Shown: one piece after another, positions 1-8,083 of the stretch | Numbering within the stretch: position 1 is the first letter of the stretch | How the letters are laid out: every line of letters starts with the position of its first letter | NCBI GenBank assembly: GCA_015501595.1 | Contig: JADNRX010000791.1 | Coordinates: 1-22,269 of the forward strand | Source of the DNA: Hymenopellis radicata | Taxonomy: Eukaryota > Basidiomycota > Agaricomycetes > Agaricales > Physalacriaceae | Length of the DNA stretch: 22,269 bases | Direction of reading: 5' to 3' | Notes under the pieces: generated by a model | Seen by the model: only the letters and a program-made list of their open reading frames with translations | Told to the model about the DNA's origin: nothing | The model's database searches: none | Program-made: the position numbers and the translations under genes

Positions 1-105
1 ACAAATCACGAAAAATCAATAAAAAATCGTAAAAATTGTATTAAAAATAGAAAGAATACAGGAGCACGAGTACTGTCCAGAATGGACGCATACGAGTGCT
101 CCGGA

Positions 106-701
106 CTAGGTAGAGGGGGAGATGAGGCGCATCTCTGCGATGTGTTCGGATTTGACCTCTTCGAAATATTGACGTTCTTTCAGCTGTGCGGCGCTGTAGT
201 ATTGAGGACATTTGAGATGGCTATTTCGCTGCTTTATGTCTGGATTGCGTCTAGAAAGAGGTAAGTGTGGCGTCTTTTGATTAGAAGATTACTTGCAAGT
301 AGCGAGTGACGTGAGCCCTGCGGGCTCGTTGCATGGGATTCTTGGCGCGAGACTTTGCGGCGGATTCGAGATTGGAGGCGCGAACAGAAGCCCTCTCTGC
401 ACTGGACATGGCGGCTTTTTTCCTTTGCATTTTTGTCAGTATGGACAGCAAGGGTTAAGACGACGCACCTTTGCATGCTCTTCCTTGCTGACGCCCGCTG
501 GCGCACTCTTCTATCCGTGGATGCCTCCTCATCCTCACTCTCTTCAAGTCGCAGACGCCCAGGTTTAGGATTGCTTTTCCACCGCTCCTTGGCGTCAACG
601 TAGCGTTGTTGACGGCGGTCTTCCTCTGAGGCGTCTTCTCCATCCTGAGTAAAGGCGAAGTTGGGGCTGACAGACATCGTTGGCGAGTTCGCAGTAGACA
701 T
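106..701 (-). CDS. Small charged protein of unknown function, three exons
   Basis: I do not recognise this gene. A three-exon model stays in frame: exon 1 701-469, intron 468-423 (GTGCGT donor, CTGAC branch, AAG acceptor), exon 2 422-293, a second intron 292-229, exon 3 228-106 with a TAG stop. This gives about 161 aa. An earlier acceptor at 251 would end the protein after nine more codons. The N-terminus reads MSTANSPTMSVSPN and is followed by an acidic stretch (EESEDEEA), a basic stretch (RRVRQRASARK), a second basic segment rich in Arg and Lys, and a tail that may form a helix (SAAQLKERQYFEEVK). The composition suggests a nuclear protein, but no domain supports a function. The start is shared with the duplicated copy beginning at 1200, which supports the ATG at 701. 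Confidence 0.45.
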
Positions 702-1415
702 ATTGCGAGGAGATGGTCGTTGTCAGGAGAGAGTCTCAAATCGGATCATGTCAAACAAAATAGATCATTGAATCACTGTGCCAAAACATCTCCAATACAG
801 TGTCCGCCTCCCGTATGCATTCCTCTAAGCACTCGCATCCTTCATCCCATCCTCAACGTCGACAACATCAGCGGTGAACTCGCTGGAAGAGAATAGGCGC
901 TCGCTTGGGACTGATGTGGACTGAACGGCGACAATGTCAAGGGCAATGCGAGCAACCGTAGGATAGCAATGATGATTTGCCTGTAAAGCATAAGTAGGAA
1001 ATATTATACTAAAGGAATAAACTCACTGCCCAAAACTCCATGTCCTCTTCGACGTTTGGTATCTCAGTCTCCAGATACGCGGCGAGCTCTGCCTCCCATG
1101 GCGCTGCGACATGCACCTGAGCCGCCTGTTGCTCCTGTGTATCCTGACCAAAGGTGATGTTGGGGCTGACGGACATCGTTGGTGAGTCCGAACTAGACAT
1201 AGATGGTAGATGGTAGTTGCGAGGAGGAGTCTCAAATCCGATCATGCAAATATGTGTTGTGTGATCATTTAATCACTATCCCAAAACACCTCAAGTACAC
1301 AGTCTCCGCCTGCCACGTATCTCCCCCTCCTCTAAGCATTGGCAGAATCATTCTCATCCTCCAGCCCATCCTCACCGTCGGCAACATCATCCAAATCCAA
1401 GGTATTAGCAGCATG
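655..1415. repeat. Diverged tandem duplication, period about 500 bp
   Basis: The stretch around 655-900 repeats around 1155-1400 in the same orientation. Shared blocks include the MSxxxSPTMSVSPN coding start, the bases just upstream of each start (GGAGTCTCAAATC versus GAGTCTCAAATCGG), the CCAAAACA block, GTCCGCCTCC/GTCTCCGCCTGCC, and the acidic tail with its stop. One unit therefore holds a gene end, an intergenic region and the next gene start. This makes the small genes on the left partial copies of one another. Confidence 0.7.
825..1200 (-). CDS. Small protein with hAT transposase C-terminal dimerisation segment (remnant)
   Basis: Two exons, 1200-1027 and 980-825, are separated by a 46-nt intron with a GTGAGT donor and TTTACAG acceptor. 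They give 109 aa in frame. The N-terminus MSSSDSPTMSVSPN matches that of the gene starting at 701. The second half resembles the hAT C-terminal dimerisation region: an acidic run before FWA, then a YPTVARIALDIVAV segment, then TSVPSERLFSS, which corresponds to the conserved TSV-x-x-ERxFS motif of hAT transposases. The hAT catalytic (RNase H-like) core and BED finger are absent, so this is a remnant or a chimera rather than an active transposase. Such hAT pieces are frequent in Agaricomycete genomes (known of the group). A functional small protein is possible because the frame is open. Confidence 0.6.
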
Positions 1416-1587
1416 CTAACAATCAACGGTAAGGTAAATGCTATTCTGCCGGGACACTCACCAATAACCCATTTGCCAACGAGAGCATGGCATGCACATA
1501 TTGTAACACAGTTAGATGTGCAGGTATTTGTAGGCCAGTTTGTGGATGCACATATGCTTTACGCGAAGGCTGAAATTTGGGGGCCAT
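1332..1587 (-). CDS. Short two-exon ORF ending in a duplicated hAT-type tail
   Basis: Exons 1587-1462 and 1415-1332 are joined by a 46-nt intron (GTGAGT donor, GTTAG acceptor) and give 69 aa in frame. The first exon (MAPKFQPSRKAYVHPQ) is unlike anything I recognise. The second exon ends in an acidic tail (DVADGEDGLEDE) that matches the acidic end of the neighbouring hAT-like protein, including the stop position and the bases beyond it. The gene is therefore probably a second, more eroded copy of the same 3' end. No function can be assigned. It may be a pseudogene. Confidence 0.35.
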
Positions 1588-1598
1588 GGTAGTTGCGG

Positions 1599-1680
1599 TT
1601 CAAAGTTTGAATTGATTAACAGACTGGCGAATGATCGACTTCAAAGTTCACAATTCTTAAATGATTAACGGACTGAGGGG
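1599..1680. repeat. Imperfect direct repeat of ~41 bp, AT-rich
   Basis: Two adjacent copies share TTCAAAGTT, an AATT block and GATTAAC(A/G)GACTG. The first starts near 1599 and the second near 1640. They lie upstream of the small gene starting at 1587 and could be promoter repeats or part of a transposon end. The role is unknown. Confidence 0.55.
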
Positions 1681-1763
1681 AAATGCACAACGAACTGAAT
1701 TAAAATGCGACTTGTAGGTATAAGAAATAGTATGCAAAATTTAAATCTAAGATAAAACAGGAC

Positions 1764-1859
1764 CGCTTATTCTTAAGATCGCTCGGTCGCGACCGAGATA
1801 AGATAAGATTCTTAAGATAGAGCCCCCTGCCACATTTCACACAGATCTTATCTTATCTC
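1764..1859. repeat. Palindromic/inverted-repeat block with ATAAGAT units (possible transposon terminus)
   Basis: A perfect 16-bp palindrome (CTCGGTCGCGACCGAG) sits at 1782-1797. Overlapping it, GAGATAAGATAAGAT at 1795-1809 is repeated as its exact reverse complement at 1845-1859, leaving a 35-nt loop. ATTCTTAAGAT occurs twice, at ~1769 and ~1809. The same ATAAGAT-type unit occurs in several copies at the right end of the window (22225-22247). That pattern is expected of terminal or subterminal repeats of a DNA transposon, but target-site duplications could not be confirmed. Confidence 0.6.
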
Positions 1860-1889
1860 AGTCTTATAAATATTCAGGCATAGCGTACA

Positions 1890-1941
1890 TGTAAGATAAT
1901 TGTAAGACCAGATGTAAGATGAATGTAAGACAGTTGTAAGA
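1890..1941 (+). repeat. Five TGTAAGA motifs at helical spacing
   Basis: TGTAAGA begins at 1890, 1901, 1913, 1924 and 1935, giving spacings of 11, 12, 11 and 11 bp. That is about one helical turn, so all copies face the same side of the DNA. Short, phased subterminal repeats are typical transposase or regulator binding sites. One reverse-complement copy (TCTTACA) lies near the right end at ~22209. Confidence 0.6.
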
Positions 1942-1950
1942 AAATTCTCA

Positions 1951-3025
1951 TCCGAGGCATCACACAGCCACCGCCGGAATCAGATCAGCCGGCAAGCTCT
2001 ATAAGCTAATCGCCGCTAACTCCGAACCATCTCCACCACCATCTCCTCTCAAAAACGAGCATCGCCGCCATGCTTCGCGTCATTCGCACGTCTGTGTATA
2101 GAAATCTTCTTGCTTTCGCCGTATACCGTGTTGGCGACCTGATTTGGAGAAAAATGGAGAGTTCCGGTTTTCACAGCTCCATCATCCCTGCCTTCATGGC
2201 AAATTCCTTCCTCTCTCCGCATCCACTCGCCCCCTCTCACTCGTCGGACGTTCCCAGGATTACGACTCCATTCACAAGGCCATCCACAAGTCCTTCAAGC
2301 CCCAGGAAGGAAAGATGGAGTCGGAGACGTCCCCCAAGGAGACAGCGCCTTACCAGAGAGCGGTCTCAAGGTACATTTCCGTCTGGTGCAGTATCTGTGT
2401 GGCACCTAAAATTCGATTCCAGCGCAGTATCTGCAGTCGCAACTCCCGGATTTGACGCTGTACGCCATCCATCGGTCCCCAACCATAACGACAAGCACAT
2501 CAGCGCCTGGGCCCGCTCTTACTGCCCGCTCTGTACGCGCCAAGACAAGCCTCGCGATACACCTAAGGAGGCTCCCAAAGTTAGTGTGGTCGCGCGTTCA
2601 TTCAAGACGCCTAACGTTCCTCCAGGTGGAAGGCGACTCGTGATACGCTGGCAGCGACTGTGGAGCAGGTGAGCAGATCTCCACGGGTGAATCCTCGAAC
2701 TCACATATATCCAGATGCGCCCGCTTCCCGTTTCTTGTACCCTTATTGTACGACTATCAATCGCCTATTAGTCCTTACTCTCTGCCACCCGACTCAATTA
2801 CCCTACACTATGGACAACATGCCCCCTCTATATATACGCTCTATCTCTTGTCCGAAAATAGCAAACATCTTCTCTACGTACTTAATGGCCTCGACGGACG
2901 TCTACCTCGAAGTCCTCGACCACTCCCGCAGATGCGTCTTCAGCCATCTCCCGCGAACGCGTGCATCATGCCTGTCCTTCCCGTCTGCAAACCCTATACC
3001 ACTGCGCATGTTCCTCCCGTTCTTG
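1951..3025. other. Stretch with coding-like patches but no assignable gene
   Basis: Several overlapping open frames occur here on the plus strand (for example from the ATG at 2070), and good-looking splice signals are present (GTACATTT donor near 2371, acceptor before 2430). No frame gives a recognisable domain across a splice. Peptide patches such as YDSIHKAIHKSFKPQEGK and SQLPDLTLYAIHRS look coding-like but lie in different frames. The right part (about 2720-3025) continues the decayed MFAP1-like fragment on the minus strand. I treat the stretch as degenerate or captured sequence. Confidence 0.4.
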
Positions 3026-3270
3026 CTATCTGTGTATTTCCTCTTCCTTCTCTTTCTTGATACGGCCGAGTTCACGTAGGCGCCATGCTTCGAATTCAGC
3101 CTCGGGATCAATTCCGTCTGTGTCGTCGACATCGGGTATTTCTTCCTCCTTTTCCTCTGGTATGATTAGTGGGTTGTGAGAAACCGGTAGGGAAATGAAC
3201 GCACTTTCTGCAAGCTCACGCCTAATGCTCTCGGCAACGAGGTCGTGGCTCTGTCTCCGACGTTCCTCTG
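3026..3270 (-). pseudogene. MFAP1-type (microfibrillar-associated protein 1) splicing-factor fragment
   Basis: Read on the minus strand, an exon with SHDLVAESIRRELAE is followed by an intron of ~50 nt (GTGCGT donor, CTAAT branch, CAG acceptor). The next exon contains EIPDVDDTDG, PEAEFEAWRLREL and GRIKKEKEEE. This order and wording match the central/C-terminal part of MFAP1, a conserved spliceosome-associated protein. A TAG stop at 3026 then interrupts the charged helix, and the following sequence decays. N-terminal and C-terminal parts are missing. It starts only a few bases after the end of the GH16 piece, so two unrelated genes are joined here. The intron shows that the copy came from genomic DNA, not from mRNA. 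Confidence 0.75.
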
Positions 3271-3279
3271 CAGCTCACC

Positions 3280-4170
3280 ATCCTCCACCGTTAGCGTTGA
3301 AGGGCGGACCGTAGCTCGCCGTGTTCTGAATCTGAACGCCGCAGCCGGCGTTGCTGTTCGCGGCGACATTGCAGTCGTTTAGCAGTTCAACGCTGAGGAC
3401 ATCAGAAAGAGGACCACATGCGGTTAACATGGACATGGACATACCCAGTTTCGGCTCGGGACGCCGGCATGGTGCAGCCTGGCAGGACGATTCAATCTCT
3501 TCCAAAGATAAAACAATTGAGAGAAATAACGTACCAGCCGACGTTTGCAGCGTGGCTGGATTAAAGGTTTCGTCACTGACACCCTCGAGTATATCCATCT
3601 CGCCCAACGTCGGCCATGGGTCACCAAATGTCCGCACTGCCGGCCACGTCCTGCATACGTTCGCGTTAGAGAGACATCACAACAGTGGTAACTAGAACAG
3701 ACCCGCATCCCTGTGGCATGTGCCGTATGTTGAAGCCGTGAAGCGACGTGAAAATTGTGCCATCGGTAGAGAGGGTGCTAGGGAAAAACATACATCGCGA
3801 CGCCGTTGGTGAAGAAGGCCTTGTTGGACTTGAGCCGTACCGAGTTGCGCCCAGGACCAGGTGCGCTCAACACGGACGTGTGATCAGCCCGCATGATGAA
3901 GCTGCTGCTCGATGCGAAGGTCAAGTTCTGAGCAGCCGCTGTGGCCGCGTTGACATAGTTCCTGCGAAGACCCAATGTGAACGACGGATTCGCCAGGGAA
4001 TGAGATAGATATACTTACACTCTGCCATTGGTTGGGTCGCTGATGGCTTCGTAAGAAAAGCCACTGAGAAAGCCTGACCCGACGTAACTGTCGGTCAAAG
4101 CGTAGCGGACACCAACGACGGGGGAGACGATGGTGGCGAGGAGGAACGCAGCGAAGGACCCGCTGTGGAT
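3280..4170 (-). pseudogene. Truncated GH16-family glucanase
   Basis: Minus-strand exons read as a secreted GH16 endoglucanase. A hydrophobic leader (FAAFLLATIVSPVVGV) is followed by DSYVGSGFLSGFSYEA, NGRVNYV, APGPGRNSVRLKSNK, FNIRHMPQGC, TWPAV and the active-site segment GEMDILEGV. That segment carries both catalytic Glu residues with Asp between them, the GH16 pattern with Met in place of Ile/Leu/Val. It goes on through GCTMPASR and NAGCGVQ to FNANGGGW, then stops, and the C-terminal half of the beta-sandwich is missing. Introns are conserved in place. The intron before FNIRHMP lacks an AG acceptor (it reads GG), and no in-frame ATG precedes the leader, where ATC stands in the likely start position. 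These defects and the truncation mark a pseudogene. Intact family members cut beta-glucans in cell walls or plant polymers. Confidence 0.85.
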
Positions 4171-4312
4171 CCTTGTAAGAACAGGCCATCAAATGAGAAA
4201 TGCAATACTACTTACCACACCAGTCGATCTGCCAGGCAAGATGTACGATTTGATCACGCCGTCGGTTCCGCCAGTGACGGGAAGAAGCTTCGGCTGGTAC
4301 TGCGGTGTGTCT

Positions 4313-5305
4313 GTCGAGGTTACGGTGTCCGTTATACCGACCAGTTTGAGAACTAGAGGAAGGTAAGGAACTGCGCGCGAACCAGACGGGAAGATACTAC
4401 ATACTTTCGGTGTAATCTAAATAAACTCATTAGAATGCAAGCCCAGCATCCGAGTGAAGGTGGCACTCACAATAACTGATAATAGCCGTTCCGCTCAAGT
4501 TCTGACATATAGCGATGAGGATAACTAGACCGTCCAACATCAGGCTCCATAAAGTTAGGTCCTTAGAGAAGAGGACAACATACCACAACCCAGCCGATGC
4601 CGACTGCTCCTCGACGAAAAGATAACCTTCCACGAATCCTGCTTCGTCTCCGTCTCCATCCTAATCGCCTCCTGCACTTCCGCGTACTCAAACGCTGCGA
4701 GCTCGTCGTCCTCAGCGCCGTTCGCGTGATACTTGGTGAAAAACGCTTTTGCTTCGCTATCACGGCCTTTCTTAACTACAAGAACGTCAGGCGTATAGCG
4801 GAGACGGACGAGAATGACTTACTCAACCACCTTGGCGACTCTGGGACATATGTGATGAGGAAGATCATGACCAGTGCCGGGCCGATGTGGATCTACAGCA
4901 CGCATTGGTGATTTGGACGGACTAGGCCTGGACGATCAAACGTACGATGTAGGGTATTCCTTCGGTGGTGGCGAGGTCAGTCGATTGAAACGCATACACG
5001 AATGGAAAGCGCACTCCAGCTCCAGTTATTTGTGAGATGACTGCTTCCCTGCAGAGGAATTAATACCATAGTGATCCAATGGAGTGCTGATACGCACAAA
5101 GTTCACCCTGCCATAGAAAACAGTTAGTTGTATGTCTTGAATGAGTAGGTGTTCGAGACTAACCAGGCTGCAGTGAAGTTAGCACAAATCTACGCGAACA
5201 CCACGTCAATAAAAGGCAACACATTGAATTAAATCACCTACGAAAGCAACATCAAAGAATCCCGCCATCCACGTTCGATGCTTCGGGTGCGGGAGGTCTT
5301 GGAGC
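4313..5305 (-). pseudogene. MFS sugar-transporter fragment
   Basis: On the minus strand, separate exons match the middle of fungal sugar/lactose-permease-type MFS transporters: LQDLPHPKHRTW (cytoplasmic loop 2-4 region), a NFTAAW piece, NNWSWSALS, then VMIFLITYVPESPRWL, the well-known PESPRWL motif before the central loop. After an intron come KKGRDSEAKAFFTKYHANG and the EDDELAAFEYAEVQEAI helix of the central loop, then ILIAICQNLSGTAIISYY and LKLVGITD of TM7. Everything before and after is absent, so roughly the first and last third of a ~500-aa protein are lost. Stops and frame changes occur in the N-terminal part. Intact relatives carry sugars across the plasma membrane. The segment from 4312 to 4180 (KLLPVTGGTDGVIKSY) is open but not recognised. 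Confidence 0.8.
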
Positions 5306-5593
5306 CTAACCAAAGGTCAGTCCAACGTTAATTAATACTGATGAAACGAAAGCAATCAGCGTACATATTGGGCGAACACATCAACGCGAACGCAAGCCCG
5401 CATCCAATCTGCTCGTAATTAAAACACGAGTGACATAGTACGATGCGGTAATGAACGGCGTACAATGATTCGCGAAAACATGAACAGGGCGTAGCCATCT
5501 GTACCACCGGCGCCGGCAGCGCAACCAATAGCAGTTCCGACCAAGTTGGTGACGGAGGAATACCTGACCGTCTCGCATTAACACGCGGAGAGC

Positions 5594-5880
5594 TGTACTT
5601 CCTGTGAAAGCAACTTTCTCCATAACAGGATGTTCGGCGATGGCTTGGCCAACCGTTGGACCTGTGTGTGAGTCAGAGGAGACTTCTTCATGAAGCCAAG
5701 TTGTGGTTAACCGTAGCCGTTCACGATGTTTAGGACGCCGGGTGGGAAACCAGCTTCGATGACAATTGCAGCAAGTTTCTGGGCGGTAAGAGGAGTGACT
5801 TCCGAGGGCGACAGCTACCTTGAGAACGAGAACATTTTCAGAGTAGGATGACGACGTACTTTGAGGACAATCAGAGGAGG
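5594..5880 (-). pseudogene. Aldehyde dehydrogenase fragment
   Basis: The minus strand reads PLIVLK, then [20 protein letters not shown] and [13 protein letters not shown]. After a 50-nt intron come GPTVGQAIAEHP and KVAFTGST. This is the NAD-binding part of an aldehyde dehydrogenase, from the LKPSE motif to the FTGS motif. The segment stops before the LELGGK and catalytic cysteine regions. Between LK and PSE the expected intron ends in TCG instead of an AG acceptor. The piece of ~95 codons is therefore a non-functional fragment. An open patch 5480-5560 (NLVGTAIGCAAGAGGTDG) follows but is not recognised. Confidence 0.8.
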
Positions 5881-8083
5881 TGTCTGCTTGGCTGAACTGG
5901 TTAGATGTTAGAGAATGCAATTGACAAAGTAGTGAACATACCTCGTCTTGCTCATCGCCGTACGGCCTTCGTTCACGCTCGATTGGGGTAACCGTCAAAG
6001 CGATAGTCAATGCCGCAACACGTCGCTGAGGAAATGACCAGGATCTGACAGAGAGTGAGGAAGTGATGGAGCTTAAAACGAAGCGCTCAATACCCGATTC
6101 GAATGGCCTTGTGTGGCCAAACCACCGGCCGGCAACCGCCGCCCTCGGGAGCATTAACATCTACGCCATTGACGCCGACTCTACCAAGAAAATGTCCTAC
6201 TACGCAAATCGCGCCAATGTCATGGGACGTCTGATCAACGTGGTAAGCGTCTCTGGCCTTTATTCCTTCTCCTATGGCTATCCTATCCACTGCGCTACCA
6301 CCGACTCGTGATACCGGCGGTGCTGTCGACGGGCCCTACGCATTTTTCCCATCGTCGTGCTCACTGCGCCGCCTGCCCCGCCCGAGATAGATCCCATCAC
6401 CGCCAAAGACCTGGAGTATTCGTAACCAACCAGGAAGCCTGACATACTTGACTAGGTCGACCCCCGCGCCATCTACCGGCGATTCCAGATTGTGCGTGAA
6501 GGTATAGTTCACGGTCGGAGCTACCAGCTAAGGCTCCTCGAACGTATCGAGTACGTCATCTGCAAATGCTTTGTGAGCATACTGAACGTCCGTCTAGAAC
6601 CCAAAAGCCTACCTGGGTCATCCAACACGCACTGGTCCGCCGCCTACCATTCCCAAACCATTCACCCATCGTGCACCCAGATGAAGAATCCCGTCGCTCG
6701 TGTCCGTTTTGTTGCATCAACGAAGCGGCATCGGTCGTCGTGGAAACTCGATGTACTGTCCAGCATGTGGCGCAGCGCGTCCTACGCATAAAGAAGGTTA
6801 GTTTATTGGTATTTCCTTCGCTTTTCACTCACCAGGTCAAAGCTCTAGTGCCCGTGTTAGTTACTCACTGTCGATTATCTCTTGTATCTTGCTGTCTGAA
6901 TTTCTACTCATATCCCACCTCACTATCCAATTCCATTACCCCACTCGGTACCCAATCGATACCTCTCGCTATCCAACTGCGAACTCATATGTTCAATTCC
7001 ATGTACTTACTACCCAACTCTACATAAAATACACTGTCTTGCTATCGATTGTTAGCCATCCCCGCCGCGCTGATAGTCGCGTTCACCTGGGTATATAGCC
7101 ACGAGGCGGGTGGCATTGAACTTGACTTGTGGACAACTGTGGGTCCAGGCCAACATATGGATTTCCGGCCTAATAAGCACGTTGCCACCTGGTCCAATCA
7201 GCGAACAATCATTTCAAGGTGCCGTACAGTGAAAGTCGGAGGGCTGTAGGGCTCCAGAGTCAGTGTATCGAATAGTGTGGCGCAAGTAGAACAAAACTCA
7301 AATTTTCAACATTGCCCAAGTGAAGAAGTGATGATTGAAGTTGAGTGCGTACATGATTTTCTCGCCAATTAAAATATCCGCAGCTAGATATTGCACGTAT
7401 CAGTAATGCAACGAATACCATGATATTGGGACAAACCTTGAAAACAATGATCTCCAATATACCGGTCGTCTTCAGGGATCACTGTTTACCCTTCCATGAG
7501 TCTAGAAAAAATATTAGCATATTGATTTGACTCCGTTTCGGTCCCCTCGAACTGTGGCGCAATCGCGCTTTTGAACATCCGTGACGTAATGCTGCCGGCG
7601 TATCAGTAAACGAAGCCGAAGGCACAAATGAAATGCGCACCGTTAGTTAACGAAGAATCGAAAACACCTTACCTTCGGTCGGGAGACATCCATTGCTCGA
7701 TCGACCTTTGGAACAAAACGAATGGCATTGTAATGAATGTGCTGTAACGAGTGACGACGAAGGATAAACTACTTGTGTGTTAGAGTAGCTACTGTTTAGA
7801 CTTGGATTTAGTAGACCTGGATTTAGTAGGTATATGAACGGGGGAACCATTGACGGTCGTCGCGAGTTTACGTTGACGTCCACCCCTGCGAGAGTTACAG
7901 CTTCGGCTGCAGAAGAAGCCTGTGCTGCATCATCCTTGGTCTTTGCTTCTTGTTCACCGGCCCACCTTCGGATGATGCGGCCTTCCTCTTCTTCTCACTA
8001 ACCTTCCTCTTCAGCTTCGGCGGCGGCCACTTGTATCCTTAGTGCCTTCGGGACTAGCGATGTCACCATTCGGGGAACCACCC
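5881..8083. other. Gene-poor stretch with unassigned coding-like patches
   Basis: No intact gene could be supported. A plus-strand patch at ~6150-6243 (INIYAIDADSTKKMSYY, then ANRANVMGRLINV) is followed by a GTAAGC donor. It weakly recalls the membrane part of fungal ferric reductases, but this is not firm. Another patch, 7049-7200 (ALIVAFTWVYSHEAGG), is hydrophobic and not recognised. At 6900-7020 the sequence is a loose run of TAYCCAAYT-like units. The right part (about 7865-8080, minus strand) continues the basic tail of the HMG-like gene in shifted frames. A short direct repeat, CTACTAAATCCA (minus strand), lies near 7800-7830. Confidence 0.4.

Noticed and set aside
5381..6160. One 259-aa minus-strand protein covering the aldehyde dehydrogenase region
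   Set aside because: The long frame mixes coding and intron sequence. Aldehyde dehydrogenase text appears in another frame for most of its length.
6063..6311. Ferric reductase fragment on the plus strand
   Set aside because: YYANRANVMGRLI recalls the family, but the stretch is too short and no heme-binding or FAD motif follows.
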